From Corynebacterium tuberculostearicum (GTDB taxonomy: Bacteria; Actinomycetota; Actinomycetes; Mycobacteriales; Mycobacteriaceae): 64,000 nt of DNA. Under the pieces are notes generated by a model. That model worked only from the letters and a program-made list of their open reading frames with translations. It did not search any database and was not told where the DNA came from. The DNA is taken from positions 1,488,001 through 1,552,000 of the forward strand of contig NZ_CP069791.1 in NCBI RefSeq assembly GCF_016894265.1, read 5' to 3'. The translations under genes were made by a program, and so were the position numbers. Within the stretch, counting starts at the first letter, position 1, and each line of letters opens with the position of its first letter. This document shows, in pieces, positions 19,451-27,217 of this stretch.

Positions 19451-21022
19451 CTAGCTGAGGTCCGGCGAATCGGTATCCAAGAGGAGATCAGCTGGGATAA
19501 GCAGGCCATGTCGGACCATATCGATCACGGCGGGTAGGGCAGCAGTAGTAAGTTCTGCTTCGTCGAATCCGTGCGCCGCCGCATACAGGCCAATGGTTTC
19601 TTCCAGGTTCAAGCCCTGTGGGTTGAGTCCGGCGACAATGGCAGCGATGTGTTCATCTACTTCGTGGCTCCAGCGCGGACCGTCGGTGCGAGTAAGGCGT
19701 AGAGCGGCCCGTGTAAATCCCTGGCCCAAATCCCCATCTGGGGTGCTGATATCTTCGCGTGCCAGCCCCGGGCGTACCTGGAAGTGCTTTCCCTGTAGCT
19801 CGCCGGGTACTAGGTCGCGCAACCACGCCACACGGGCAAAGTATTCTTCTACTTCAGGTCCAAGTGGGTCGCTAAAGGCCTGCGGCATTTCTTCGGCCAA
19901 GATATCGGCAGGTTCATCGTCGCCGATGCGTTGGATAGCGACAAATCCAAAGCCAATGCCATTGACCTCATGTTGCTGGAAATGTTCCAGCCAGGCGCGA
20001 GAGCGCTGTTGTCCTTCAGGGGAGCGTACATCCAGGGATTCATCCTCGAGCCAGGTGGACACATAGAGTGCGGGATCGGCTACGTCGCGCTGGATGATCC
20101 AGGCAGCAATTCCCTTGTCTGGCAGCCAGGAGGCAACGCGTTGCTGCCAGGTCTCGCCGCTGGTGTGTACCCAAGCTGCCAGAAGGTGAGCCGTGCCGCC
20201 AGGGGTTAGGTGATCGGTGGCCCGAGAGACAACCAGCTCGCTGGCACCGTCCAGATTTAACCCGGAATCGCGGTAGACGTGGCCAACTTCGGGAAGGCCA
20301 ACAACAAAAGGTGGGTTAGCTACGAGGCGGTCAAAGCGGCGGCCGGCTACGGGGGCGAACCACGAACCTTGCAGCAATTCCACTTTCTCGCTATCGCCAG
20401 TAGCGGCAATGGTAGCCTCGGCCAACTCCAATGCACGCTCATGCACGTCGGTGGCGGTAATCTTTTCAGCGCAATCGAGCTGCCCCAGCAATTGGACGCC
20501 CGAGCCAGTGCCTAGATCTAAGACGCTGCCCACTGGGCTTACTGGCGTGGATTGCAGCAGCGAAAGGCTTGCCGCACCAACGCCAAGCACATGGTCTGGG
20601 CCAGGTACGTGGTCGACCAAGGAGGCGTCGACGTCGGAGAAGATGAGACGGTTGGCGCCAACGATGGTGTGGGGGCGGATATCGAGGGCAATGTAGGCCT
20701 TGCCATGGGCGTCGGCAAGCGCAACATTGGCATCAAGCAACTGGGTAGCCAAGCGCGCGCCTACCGCCTCGCCCAAAAGCGTGGCCGGTAGGTGTTCATG
20801 CAGGAGGAAGAAGCGGATCAAAAGATCCAATTGAGATTCGCTGTGCGCGGCGAGCGCAACTGGTGCGGGTTCGCCGCGGAAGAGGGCCTCGGTAACTTCC
20901 GGACCTAGGTGCCCGGCTACGCCATCGGTAGTAAAACCGGCGGCGGTAAAGACGTCGGAAAGCTCTGCGGCCAGCGTGGCTAGCGCGGTGGCATCAAAGT
21001 CGGGGCCAAAAGCGGTCGTCAT
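19451..21022 (-). CDS. Class I SAM-dependent methyltransferase, HemK/PrmB-like
   Basis: Protein of 523 residues. An N-terminal helical domain of about 150 residues is followed by a Rossmann methyltransferase core with motif I VLDLGTGSGVQLLG and the NPPF tetrapeptide (RLVANPPFVVGLP). That motif is typical of enzymes methylating amide or exocyclic amino nitrogens (HemK/PrmB/RsmC type). The C-terminal 200 residues form the actinobacterial extension (DUF7059/7782-like). The substrate is not clear. It sits between dtd and DUF3099 on the same strand. Confidence 0.85.
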   Translation of the reverse strand: MTTAFGPDFDATALATLAAELSDVFTAAGFTTDGVAGHLGPEVTEALFRGEPAPVALAAHSESQLDLLIRFFLLHEHLPATLLGEAVGARLATQLLDANVALADAHGKAYIALDIRPHTIVGANRLIFSDVDASLVDHVPGPDHVLGVGAASLSLLQSTPVSPVGSVLDLGTGSGVQLLGQLDCAEKITATDVHERALELAEATIAATGDSEKVELLQGSWFAPVAGRRFDRLVANPPFVVGLPEVGHVYRDSGLNLDGASELVVSRATDHLTPGGTAHLLAAWVHTSGETWQQRVASWLPDKGIAAWIIQRDVADPALYVSTWLEDESLDVRSPEGQQRSRAWLEHFQQHEVNGIGFGFVAIQRIGDDEPADILAEEMPQAFSDPLGPEVEEYFARVAWLRDLVPGELQGKHFQVRPGLAREDISTPDGDLGQGFTRAALRLTRTDGPRWSHEVDEHIAAIVAGLNPQGLNLEETIGLYAAAHGFDEAELTTAALPAVIDMVRHGLLIPADLLLDTDSPDLS

Positions 21023-21037
21023 GTAGGCAGGAATCCT

Positions 21038-21439
21038 TTACTCTTCTTCGTGATCAATGATGTCGTGGTGTGCCTCAATAGGCCGGGCAGTGCCGCCGGA
21101 TACCTGTGGGGCGTGGGTCTGGCTATAAAGCTGCCGGTTCATGGCTGGCTTGTACACGTTTTTCTCGCGCTTATCCTTCTTTTCTCCCCGGCCGTTGCCA
21201 ATCACCACGGCTATCCAGGGGAGGGGAAAAGTCACGCCCACAATGATGGCGGCTAAAAGCCACCAATGCATATAAAGGAAGAAGCCGGCGATGAGCAGGG
21301 AAGGAACGCGTAAAAACTGGAAGATTCCATACCGAATTTCGCGGCGCTTGCGGTCCTGGCCAGGCGAGAGCTTGGCATCTGTGATGAGGTAGCGCTCTTT
21401 TTTGCCAAACAACCTAGACTCGGCTCCCCTCGTGCGCAT
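21038..21439 (-). CDS. DUF3099 domain-containing small membrane protein
   Basis: Protein of 133 residues with two hydrophobic segments (LRVPSLLIAGFFLYMHWWLL and LAAIIVGVTFPLPWIAVVIG). The YLITDAKLSPGQDRKRREIR lead-in is typical of DUF3099. A charged C-terminal tail ends EEE. ATG 21439 follows GAGGGAA. It is divergent from the DUF3039 gene and shares that order with other corynebacteria. Function unknown. Confidence 0.88.
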   Translation of the reverse strand: MRTRGAESRLFGKKERYLITDAKLSPGQDRKRREIRYGIFQFLRVPSLLIAGFFLYMHWWLLAAIIVGVTFPLPWIAVVIGNGRGEKKDKREKNVYKPAMNRQLYSQTHAPQVSGGTARPIEAHHDIIDHEEE

Positions 21440-21558
21440 CGGCGTTCCCTCGATAAGGGGAGAGGGGCGCAGTGGCTGGCGTGCATGACGTGTACATGTT
21501 CTCCAAGGGTAGCCGCCTGACTCGCAAAGTTCGATGCCGATGCGGCAAAATGGAGTGC

Positions 21559-21801
21559 GTGACTACGACTACGAAGACAATTGAACGGCCAGATATTCGT
21601 GAAGACACTTCGACGACGGATAATGACACGCCGAAGTTCTTCCACTACGTCAAAAAGGATCACATCCTCGATTCCGCGGTGAACGGCAAGTACGTCGTTG
21701 CGCTGTGCGGCGAAACTTTCCCGGTGACCAAGCAGGCAAAGCCGGGTTCTCCGGTGTGCCCCGATTGTGAGCGTGTGTATAAGGGTCTGCGCCGCAAGTG
21801 A
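21559..21801 (+). CDS. DUF3039 domain-containing protein
   Basis: Small protein of about 80 residues. The family start TTTTKTIERPDIRE follows a GTG at 21559; ATG 21550 three codons upstream is also possible. A CGET and a CPDC pair suggest metal or redox binding (VVALCGETFPVTK, SPVCPDCERVY). The stop overlaps the GTG start of the downstream helicase (GTGA), so the two are translationally coupled. Function unknown. Confidence 0.88.
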   Translation: MTTTTKTIERPDIREDTSTTDNDTPKFFHYVKKDHILDSAVNGKYVVALCGETFPVTKQAKPGSPVCPDCERVYKGLRRK

Positions 21802-23564
21802 GGACTTTTAAAAAGACTAACCTTCGCGCCTGGCAGCAATCCGCCCTCGATAAATTCCTCGCCACTAAGCCGCAGGACTTCATGGCGGTGGCGACCCCGG
21901 GCGCCGGAAAGACTACCTTCGCGCTGCGCATTGCTACCGAGCTCATGGAAGACCGTACGGTCGAGCGCGTAATCGTGGTGGTGCCTACCGAACACCTCAA
22001 GACCCAGTGGTCTAGCGCTGCCGCGCGCGTAGGTCTGGCTCTCGATCCGGCGTTTAGCAATTCCTCCGCCGTTAATCCCTCGATGGACGGCATTGTGGTG
22101 ACTTATGCGCAAGTGGGTATGCACCCCTTCAAGCACCGCGCGGTGGCCTCTGCACGGCGCACTTTGGTGATCCTTGATGAGATTCACCATGCAGGCGACG
22201 CCAAGAGCTGGGGCGATGGCGTCAAGGAAGCCTACGACGATGTCAATCACCGCCTGGCCTTGACCGGTACGCCTTTCCGCTCCGATGACTCACCCATTCC
22301 ATTCGTCCAGTACGTGGACGATGGGGAGGGGCACAAGGTATCCCGCTCGGACCATACCTATGGTTATGGCGATGCGCTTGCCGACGGCGTCGTGCGCCCC
22401 GTTGTCTTTCTTTCTTACTCTGGTGAAGCCCGCTGGCGCGACTCGGCCGGCGAGGAACATGCAGCCCGTTTGGGCGACATTATGAATGCGGAGCAAACCG
22501 CCCGAGCGTGGCGCACCGCCTTGGACCCCAAGGGTGAGTGGATCCCTGCTGTGCTGCAGGCGGCGCATACCCGCCTGATGCAAATGCGGCGCAATATGCC
22601 GGATGCCGGCGGCCTCGTACTGGCTTCGGACACGACGACCGCACGCGCGTATGCCAAGATCCTCAAACAGCTTTCTAATACGCCAGTGTCGGTGATTTTG
22701 TCTGATGATCCCGGTTCCTCGGACCGTATTCAGGAGTTTTCTGAGTCCACCGATGAGTGGATGGTGGCGGTCCGCATGGTGTCCGAGGGCGTCGACGTCC
22801 CGCGCCTTGCAGTGGGCGTTTATGCTACCTCGGCGTCGACTCCTCTCTTTTTCGCCCAGGCCATCGGCCGCTTCGTGCGCTCGCGCATGCCGGGCGAGAC
22901 GGCATCGGTTTTCCTTCCATCGGTTCCTGTGCTGCTGGGCTTGGCGGAAAATATGGAAAAGTCCCGCGACCACGTCTTGGGTGAAGAAAAGCCCGACAAG
23001 GAAGGCTGGGACGACGAACTGCTAGAGCAGGCGAATCAGAAAAAGACCGAACCAGACATGCTGGAGAAGTCTTATGAGTCGCTTGGTGCCGAAGCAGAGT
23101 TTTCGGGACTGCTCTACAACGGTTCTCAGTTCAATACCGGGGATATGACCACCGATGAGGAAGCGGATTTCCTTGGCATTCCCGGGCTACTGGATGCGGA
23201 CCAAGTAAAAGACTTGCTGCGCAAGAAGCAATCCGAGGAAATGGACCGCCGCGAAGCGGAAGAAAAGGCGCGGCGTGCTGCTGAGGCGGAGGAAGCTCAC
23301 CGCCGCAAGCTCTACGGTATGGACTATGCGCCGGCCTCACGGAAGAAGTCTATGGAGTCTGAGTCCAGCGATACTGGAGTCGTCGATGAGCTAGGCCAGT
23401 TGCGCAAGGAACTCAATACGGTTGTCTCCATCGCTGCCCAGCGCTCGGGCCGCCCGCACGGTGCTATCCATACCGAGGTGCGCAAGGCCTGCGGTGGACC
23501 GCCCACCGCGCTGTGCAACGCCGACCAGCTACGCGAGCGCATAGAATACCTGCGCAAGTGGTAG
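21798..23564 (+). CDS. DEAD/DEAH-box helicase (XPB/SSL2-like)
   Basis: Superfamily 2 helicase of 588 residues starting at GTG 21798, overlapping the DUF3039 stop by four bases. Walker A TPGAGKT lies near residue 33 and motif II is DEIHH. LALTGTPFR is motif III, and AQAIGRFVRSR is motif VI. A charged, Lys/Glu/Arg-rich coiled-coil segment near residues 470-510 is followed by a small C-terminal domain (RPHGAIHTEVRKACGGPPTA). A second, degenerate copy of that domain lies 850 bp downstream at 24334-24477. Target unknown; conserved in corynebacteria. Confidence 0.9.
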   Translation: MRTFKKTNLRAWQQSALDKFLATKPQDFMAVATPGAGKTTFALRIATELMEDRTVERVIVVVPTEHLKTQWSSAAARVGLALDPAFSNSSAVNPSMDGIVVTYAQVGMHPFKHRAVASARRTLVILDEIHHAGDAKSWGDGVKEAYDDVNHRLALTGTPFRSDDSPIPFVQYVDDGEGHKVSRSDHTYGYGDALADGVVRPVVFLSYSGEARWRDSAGEEHAARLGDIMNAEQTARAWRTALDPKGEWIPAVLQAAHTRLMQMRRNMPDAGGLVLASDTTTARAYAKILKQLSNTPVSVILSDDPGSSDRIQEFSESTDEWMVAVRMVSEGVDVPRLAVGVYATSASTPLFFAQAIGRFVRSRMPGETASVFLPSVPVLLGLAENMEKSRDHVLGEEKPDKEGWDDELLEQANQKKTEPDMLEKSYESLGAEAEFSGLLYNGSQFNTGDMTTDEEADFLGIPGLLDADQVKDLLRKKQSEEMDRREAEEKARRAAEAEEAHRRKLYGMDYAPASRKKSMESESSDTGVVDELGQLRKELNTVVSIAAQRSGRPHGAIHTEVRKACGGPPTALCNADQLRERIEYLRKW

Positions 23565-23830
23565 GTGTCGTGACGTGGTAGACGGTCATGGTCAAAGTCA
23601 AGGTCAAGCAAGGCCGGATTGGGACAGTACTCCAGTACCTTTCGTGCGGTGCATTCCTAGCCCGGTGCGCTCCTAGCGCGGAGTGCACCCAGCCCGGCCT
23701 TTTCTGCGCTCTACCAGAAAGCGATCGCCGTACAATGCGCAGCCAGCGTGGGTAACGTAGTTAAAAGCAATAGAACGATTAGCAATAACACGATTAAGGC
23801 TTTTGGGCTGCACTCAAGGAGGCCAATCGT

Positions 23831-24409
23831 ATGACCACCCCGAACGATCCTCACACCCCGAGCAACGGAAGGAATCCCGACAGTACCGAAGGCGCGGTAT
23901 ACCCGGCCTTTGCCGGTGGCGGTGACGGATACGGCTATTCCCCGGCCGAAAAGAAAAGCGTGATTGCGGTGTGGGCTCTCGTTATCGGCATCATTGCGCT
24001 GGTGTCTTTGCTCCTAGTTGTTCCACCGCTGCTGCTGGGGCCGATTGGCATCATCGTCTCCATCATCGCATTGCTAAAAGGCAAGAAGCGACCAAAAGAG
24101 CTGCGCCGCGCCTGGATGTCCATCGCCGGCTTGATTACCTCAATTATCGCTTTAATCTTGTCCGTTGCTTTCTTAATTTACTTGTATACGCACATTGGTT
24201 GGACGATGACGCCTGACCCTGAAATGTGCGCGACCATCGAGGACCCAGCGCAAAAGCAAGCCTGCATGGAAGATTCCTTGAACGGTTCTACTCAAACTAG
24301 GCGTTTCCCAAACGCCGAATATCGCATCTGTCCACCCATGGCACCATCCATGTGGAGGTGCGCAAGACTTGCCGCGGCCCGACCGCCCACAAACTCGGCC
24401 ACTCGGTAG
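23831..24409 (+). CDS. DUF4190 membrane protein, copy A, with aberrant C-terminus
   Basis: Protein of 192 residues: hydrophilic N-terminus, then two membrane segments around VIAVWALVIGIIALVSLLLV and LITSIIALILSVAFLIYLYT separated by GKKRPKELRRAW. It is a paralogue of the gene at 25861. The two align well up to DPAQKQACMEDSLNGS, where copy B ends six residues later. Copy A reads on for about 35 basic residues through a hairpin (24300-24316) and into the helicase remnant in a wrong frame. A frameshift near the end is likely. CAAGGAGG precedes ATG 23831. Confidence 0.78.
   Translation: MTTPNDPHTPSNGRNPDSTEGAVYPAFAGGGDGYGYSPAEKKSVIAVWALVIGIIALVSLLLVVPPLLLGPIGIIVSIIALLKGKKRPKELRRAWMSIAGLITSIIALILSVAFLIYLYTHIGWTMTPDPEMCATIEDPAQKQACMEDSLNGSTQTRRFPNAEYRICPPMAPSMWRCARLAAARPPTNSATR
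24300..24316. repeat. Short perfect hairpin inside the copy A extension
   Basis: Seven-bp arms ggcgttt and aaacgcc with a 3-nt loop. It directly follows an out-of-frame TAG (24298-24300), which may be the ancestral stop of DUF4190 copy A. Confidence 0.5.
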
Positions 24410-24477
24410 TTGCCAGTGATTTCACAGGTTCCGTAAGTAACCTGGCCGAAAGCGATTACAAACGCATAAGTTATTAG
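24334..24477 (+). pseudogene. Remnant of helicase C-terminal domain
   Basis: This frame reads THGTIHVEVRKTCRGPTAHK and continues to a TAG at 24477. It matches the C-terminal domain of the intact helicase upstream (PHGAIHTEVRKACGGPPTA). No start codon or motor domain is present. The order helicase end, DUF4190, helicase end, DUF4190 shows an old tandem duplication. IS3 copy 1 has inserted 6 bp after the remnant stop. Confidence 0.7.
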
Positions 24478-24530
24478 ACGCACATGGGGTTGCCCGCAAA
24501 TTGTGGACACGTAGTGGAGCTACCTAGTGG

Positions 24531-25430
24531 TTAGGCGGCTATTTCTTTTCTGCTGGTGGTTAGACCGATGCGGTTCTCGAAGTCGGCGGGGCTTATCATC
24601 CCGAGTGCGGAGTGCCGACGTCGGCGGTTGTAGACGACTTCAATCCAGTAGGCAACGGCCTTGCGTGCAGCATCACGGGTCGCCCAGCGCTTACGGTCGT
24701 AGAATTCGGTTTTAAGCGTCGACCAGAATGACTCGGCCATCACGTTATCGAAGCACACGCCGGTACGCCCTACGGACTGAGCAATGCCCAGGTTGCGGCA
24801 AACTTCCCAAAGCTTCTCGCTGGTAAATTGGGTTCCGCGGTCAGCGTGAAACACTAGCCCGTCAGGCACGTCACCGCGTAGTGTATGCGCCATCCGCAGG
24901 GCCCGTTCGACCAGGTATGTATCTTGAACGCTATCCATAGCCCAGCCCAGTACCCTGCGGGAATGACCATCGCGGACTGCGCACAAGTACAACCAGCCTT
25001 CACCGGTGCGCAGGTAGGTAATATCCGACATCCATACTCGGTTGAGCTCACCAGTATCAAACATGCGCTTGACCAAGTCAGGAAGCGTGGACTTACGCTT
25101 GGCTTGAATCGTTGTCACTGGGACAAAGGCCCGCGGGGAAATCCCTTCAATGCCCATCATGCGCATCCGTTTAGCCACAGTCTTACGATTAAGCGAAATG
25201 TGGTACCGCTCGATAAGTTCTGCGGTGATCCGCGGAGCACCATAAACCTCGTCGGAGTCCGACCAAATCTGATGAATCTTACGGTCAACGTCATCGTAAA
25301 AAGCTGCACGATTATCTTCGCCGGATAGCCGCTTCTGCTGCGTATGAGACCATTTGTAGTATCCAGACCGAGACACTTTTAATAGCCGTGCCATACGTTT
25401 GATGCTGTAGTTCGCCTTCTCTCGCTGCAT
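24531..25430 (-). CDS. IS3-family transposase OrfB (integrase domain), copy 1
   Basis: DDE integrase-type transposase of 299 residues. It has the HTH_21-like N-terminus (MQREKANYSIKRMARLLKVS) and the rve core with the catalytic Asp residues in WMSDITYLRTGEGW and VFHADRGTQFTS. The Glu is in MAESFWSTLKTEFY. Its ATG overlaps the orfA stop as TAATG in the -1 frame, so it is made by coupling or as an OrfAB frameshift fusion. Confidence 0.95.
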   Translation of the reverse strand: MQREKANYSIKRMARLLKVSRSGYYKWSHTQQKRLSGEDNRAAFYDDVDRKIHQIWSDSDEVYGAPRITAELIERYHISLNRKTVAKRMRMMGIEGISPRAFVPVTTIQAKRKSTLPDLVKRMFDTGELNRVWMSDITYLRTGEGWLYLCAVRDGHSRRVLGWAMDSVQDTYLVERALRMAHTLRGDVPDGLVFHADRGTQFTSEKLWEVCRNLGIAQSVGRTGVCFDNVMAESFWSTLKTEFYDRKRWATRDAARKAVAYWIEVVYNRRRRHSALGMISPADFENRIGLTTSRKEIAA

Positions 25431-25747
25431 TAATTCGAACTTTTCTGTTCGCGTTGCTTGGCGGCGAAGAAGGCTGTCGCTTTTGACAAAAACTCGTTAT
25501 CCATCTTGGCTTCCGCCAGCTCACGGCGCAGACGAGCATTCTCAGCACGAAGATCCGCCTCGCTTAGCCCGTCGGATGCTCCTCGGCGCTCACGCTCGAG
25601 TTTGACCCACCTGCCTAAAATTGTGGCTGATACGCCAATTTCCTTAGCCACATGAGCGATTGGGCGCTGCGACTCGATTACCAGGTTTGCGGCTTCACGC
25701 CGGTACTCCGGCGTGTACTTCTTGCGCTGTTGATTCACAATGAACAT
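25430..25747 (-). CDS. IS3-family transposase OrfA (HTH), copy 1
   Basis: Protein of 105 residues with the HTH_Tnp_1 domain (KKYTPEYRREAANLVIESQR, then SATILGRWVKLERE) and a C-terminal leucine-zipper-like stretch (LRAENARLRRELAEAKMDNE). It binds the element ends in this family. ATG 25747 gives MFIVNQQ; GTG 25738 (MNQQRKKY) lies better spaced behind AGGAGAGG. Confidence 0.93.
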   Translation of the reverse strand: MFIVNQQRKKYTPEYRREAANLVIESQRPIAHVAKEIGVSATILGRWVKLERERRGASDGLSEADLRAENARLRRELAEAKMDNEFLSKATAFFAAKQREQKSSN

Positions 25748-25860
25748 CCTCTCCTACGGACACAAGATCCGTACAAATAGGGTGTCCACTACTTGAGGGT
25801 AACCTCACACATATTCGATAAAGAGCACGCAATTTGGGCTGCCTCAAGGAGGCCAACCAC

Positions 25861-26451
25861 ATGACCACCCCGAACAACCCAGAGAACCCGGACAACGCGA
25901 ATAACCCATTTAGCAGCGACAGCACCGGCAAGCTGCCCTTCTACGGTGAGGCAACCTCCAAGGCCAACGAGGAGCACACCCACGACGCAAACAACTACGG
26001 CGTAGACAACACCGCTCACGACCACGCCTCCTACGATGCTTACGGCACGAACGCAACCGCCGCTGGCGCCGACTACCCGGCCTACGCTGGTGTCGACAGC
26101 CAGCCGGCAAAGAAGAACGCAGTTGCTATCTGGGCGATGGTCATCGGCATCATCGCGCTGCTGTCCCTGCTGCTGATTGTTCCGCCGCTGCTGCTTGGCC
26201 CAATCGGCATCATCGTCTCCATCATCGCGCTGGTTGTCGGCCGCAAGCGCCCGAAGGAGCTGCGCCGCACCTGGATGTCCGTCGTCGGCCTGGTTACCTC
26301 TATCTTCGCCTTGGCCGGCACCATCGCCATCATGGCCTTCGGCGTGAAGATCCTCGGTGACACTGGCGCCGACAAGTGCCTGAACATGCAGGACCCTGCC
26401 CAGCAGCAGGCCTGCATGGAGGACACCCTGGGCACCGCACCACAGCAGTAG
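25861..26451 (+). CDS. DUF4190 membrane protein, copy B
   Basis: Protein of 196 residues with an Asn/Asp/Thr-rich hydrophilic N-terminus of about 85 residues, then two membrane segments (VAIWAMVIGIIALLSLLLIV and VGLVTSIFALAGTIAIMAFG). The conserved linker RKRPKELRRTW lies between them, and the tail ends DTLGTAPQQ. It is the intact paralogue of the gene at 23831; even the leader (ctcaaggaggccaa) is shared. ATG 25861 follows AAGGAGG. IS3 copy 1 ends 53 bp upstream and may have displaced its promoter. Function unknown. Confidence 0.85.
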   Translation: MTTPNNPENPDNANNPFSSDSTGKLPFYGEATSKANEEHTHDANNYGVDNTAHDHASYDAYGTNATAAGADYPAYAGVDSQPAKKNAVAIWAMVIGIIALLSLLLIVPPLLLGPIGIIVSIIALVVGRKRPKELRRTWMSVVGLVTSIFALAGTIAIMAFGVKILGDTGADKCLNMQDPAQQQACMEDTLGTAPQQ

Positions 26452-26481
26452 GGGAAATCCCAACACACTGCACTAAGCAAC

Positions 26482-26525
26482 CCCCACGAGCCCCGACCAC
26501 ATATGTGGTTGGAAGGTACGTGGGG
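26482..26525 (+). terminator. Compound hairpin after DUF4190 copy B
   Basis: Outer arms ccccacg (26482-26488) and cgtgggg (26519-26525), enclosing the perfect palindrome accacatatgtggt (26496-26509). A short T-rich stretch follows (ttctta). It separates DUF4190 from the bio operon. Confidence 0.65.
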
Positions 26526-26614
26526 TTCTTAGTGTCACGTGGAAGTCGCACTGTCACTTGGAATCGGTAATGGCGTTTCCAAGCGGAACTAGGAGAGGGG
26601 ATTAACCCTGTTTT

Positions 26615-26660
26615 GATAATTATTGAACGGTGTTCAAGATGCTGGGCTACGATACCTGTA
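26615..26660 (+). promoter_or_regulatory. bioW promoter with BioQ-type operator
   Basis: The perfect palindrome TTGAAC-GGT-GTTCAA (26623-26637) fits the TGAAC-N3-GTTmAC-type site of the corynebacterial biotin repressor BioQ. Its left half can serve as the -35 box. TACGAT (26648-26653) is a -10 candidate 19 nt later, only 6 nt before ATG 26660. Transcription would then begin at the ATG itself, giving a leaderless mRNA; no ribosome site is visible ahead of it. Operator identity is inferred from the published motif. Confidence 0.65.
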
Positions 26661-27217
26661 TGGCAGAAACCTTGACTGTGCTGATGAGCATTAAGATGCG
26701 TGCAAGCCTTGAGGGCAGGCATATCTCGGGTGCTGAACGCATCGTGGAACCACACCTTGTTCCTCGCGTGAGCTCAGAGCTTGCCACTCGTGCGTTGCGG
26801 CACGAGAAGGGCGTGCCGGATTCCATCAACATTGCTACGAGGGTGGTTGCAGTAAGTGACATTGCTCATGTAAGTGCCTTGAAGGTTAGTACACGGGACT
26901 GTGAGAACCCGGAGTCTGCACAAACGGTGATGATGGACGTGCTCGCTAAGGACAACCGAGTTTCCGAGAGCGCAGCCCGCCGAGGTATCGAGCTTCTGTA
27001 CCGCACCCGCGATATGCGCGGTGCGAGCATCGTCTGCGCTGAAACCGGTGAGCGTCTAGACACTCATGGGCAACGTGGTGTTCGGGTGGGAACATTTGAT
27101 TGGGCTGATTCCCCTCATGCAGAGTCGAAGAACCATCGGGCTGATGCCGTTGCTTTAGCATCCAAGGCTCTTGCTGCGCCGGGCATTGTCGCGGAAGTCT
27201 GTATTTCCGATGACCCG
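26660..27217 (+). pseudogene. bioW: bioW 5' part, interrupted by IS256 element
   Basis: Pimeloyl-CoA synthetase (6-carboxyhexanoate-CoA ligase), the first step of biotin synthesis from pimelate. MRASLEGRHISGAERIV matches BioW of Bacillus closely, as do the later GVRVGTFDW and LASKALAAPGIVAEVCISDD. The frame is cut after SDDP by an IS element at 27218. The 3' part resumes at 28661. Taking one copy of the 8-bp duplication, 558 + 180 bases give an uninterrupted 245-residue protein, compared with 259 in B. subtilis. As it stands the gene ends in 28 foreign residues and is likely inactive. Confidence 0.88.

Larger units (their letters stand above)
24484..25807 (-). mobile_element. IS3-family insertion sequence, copy 1
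   Basis: Element of 1324 bp with imperfect 26-bp terminal inverted repeats. One end reads tgaggttaccctcaagtag and the other, inverted, tggggttgcccgcaaattg; both continue into tggacac. It is flanked by a 3-bp target duplication CAC (24481-24483 and 25808-25810). It carries two overlapping frames, orfA and orfB. An apparently identical copy in opposite orientation is at 38913-40236. It separates the two DUF4190 paralogues. Confidence 0.93.
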
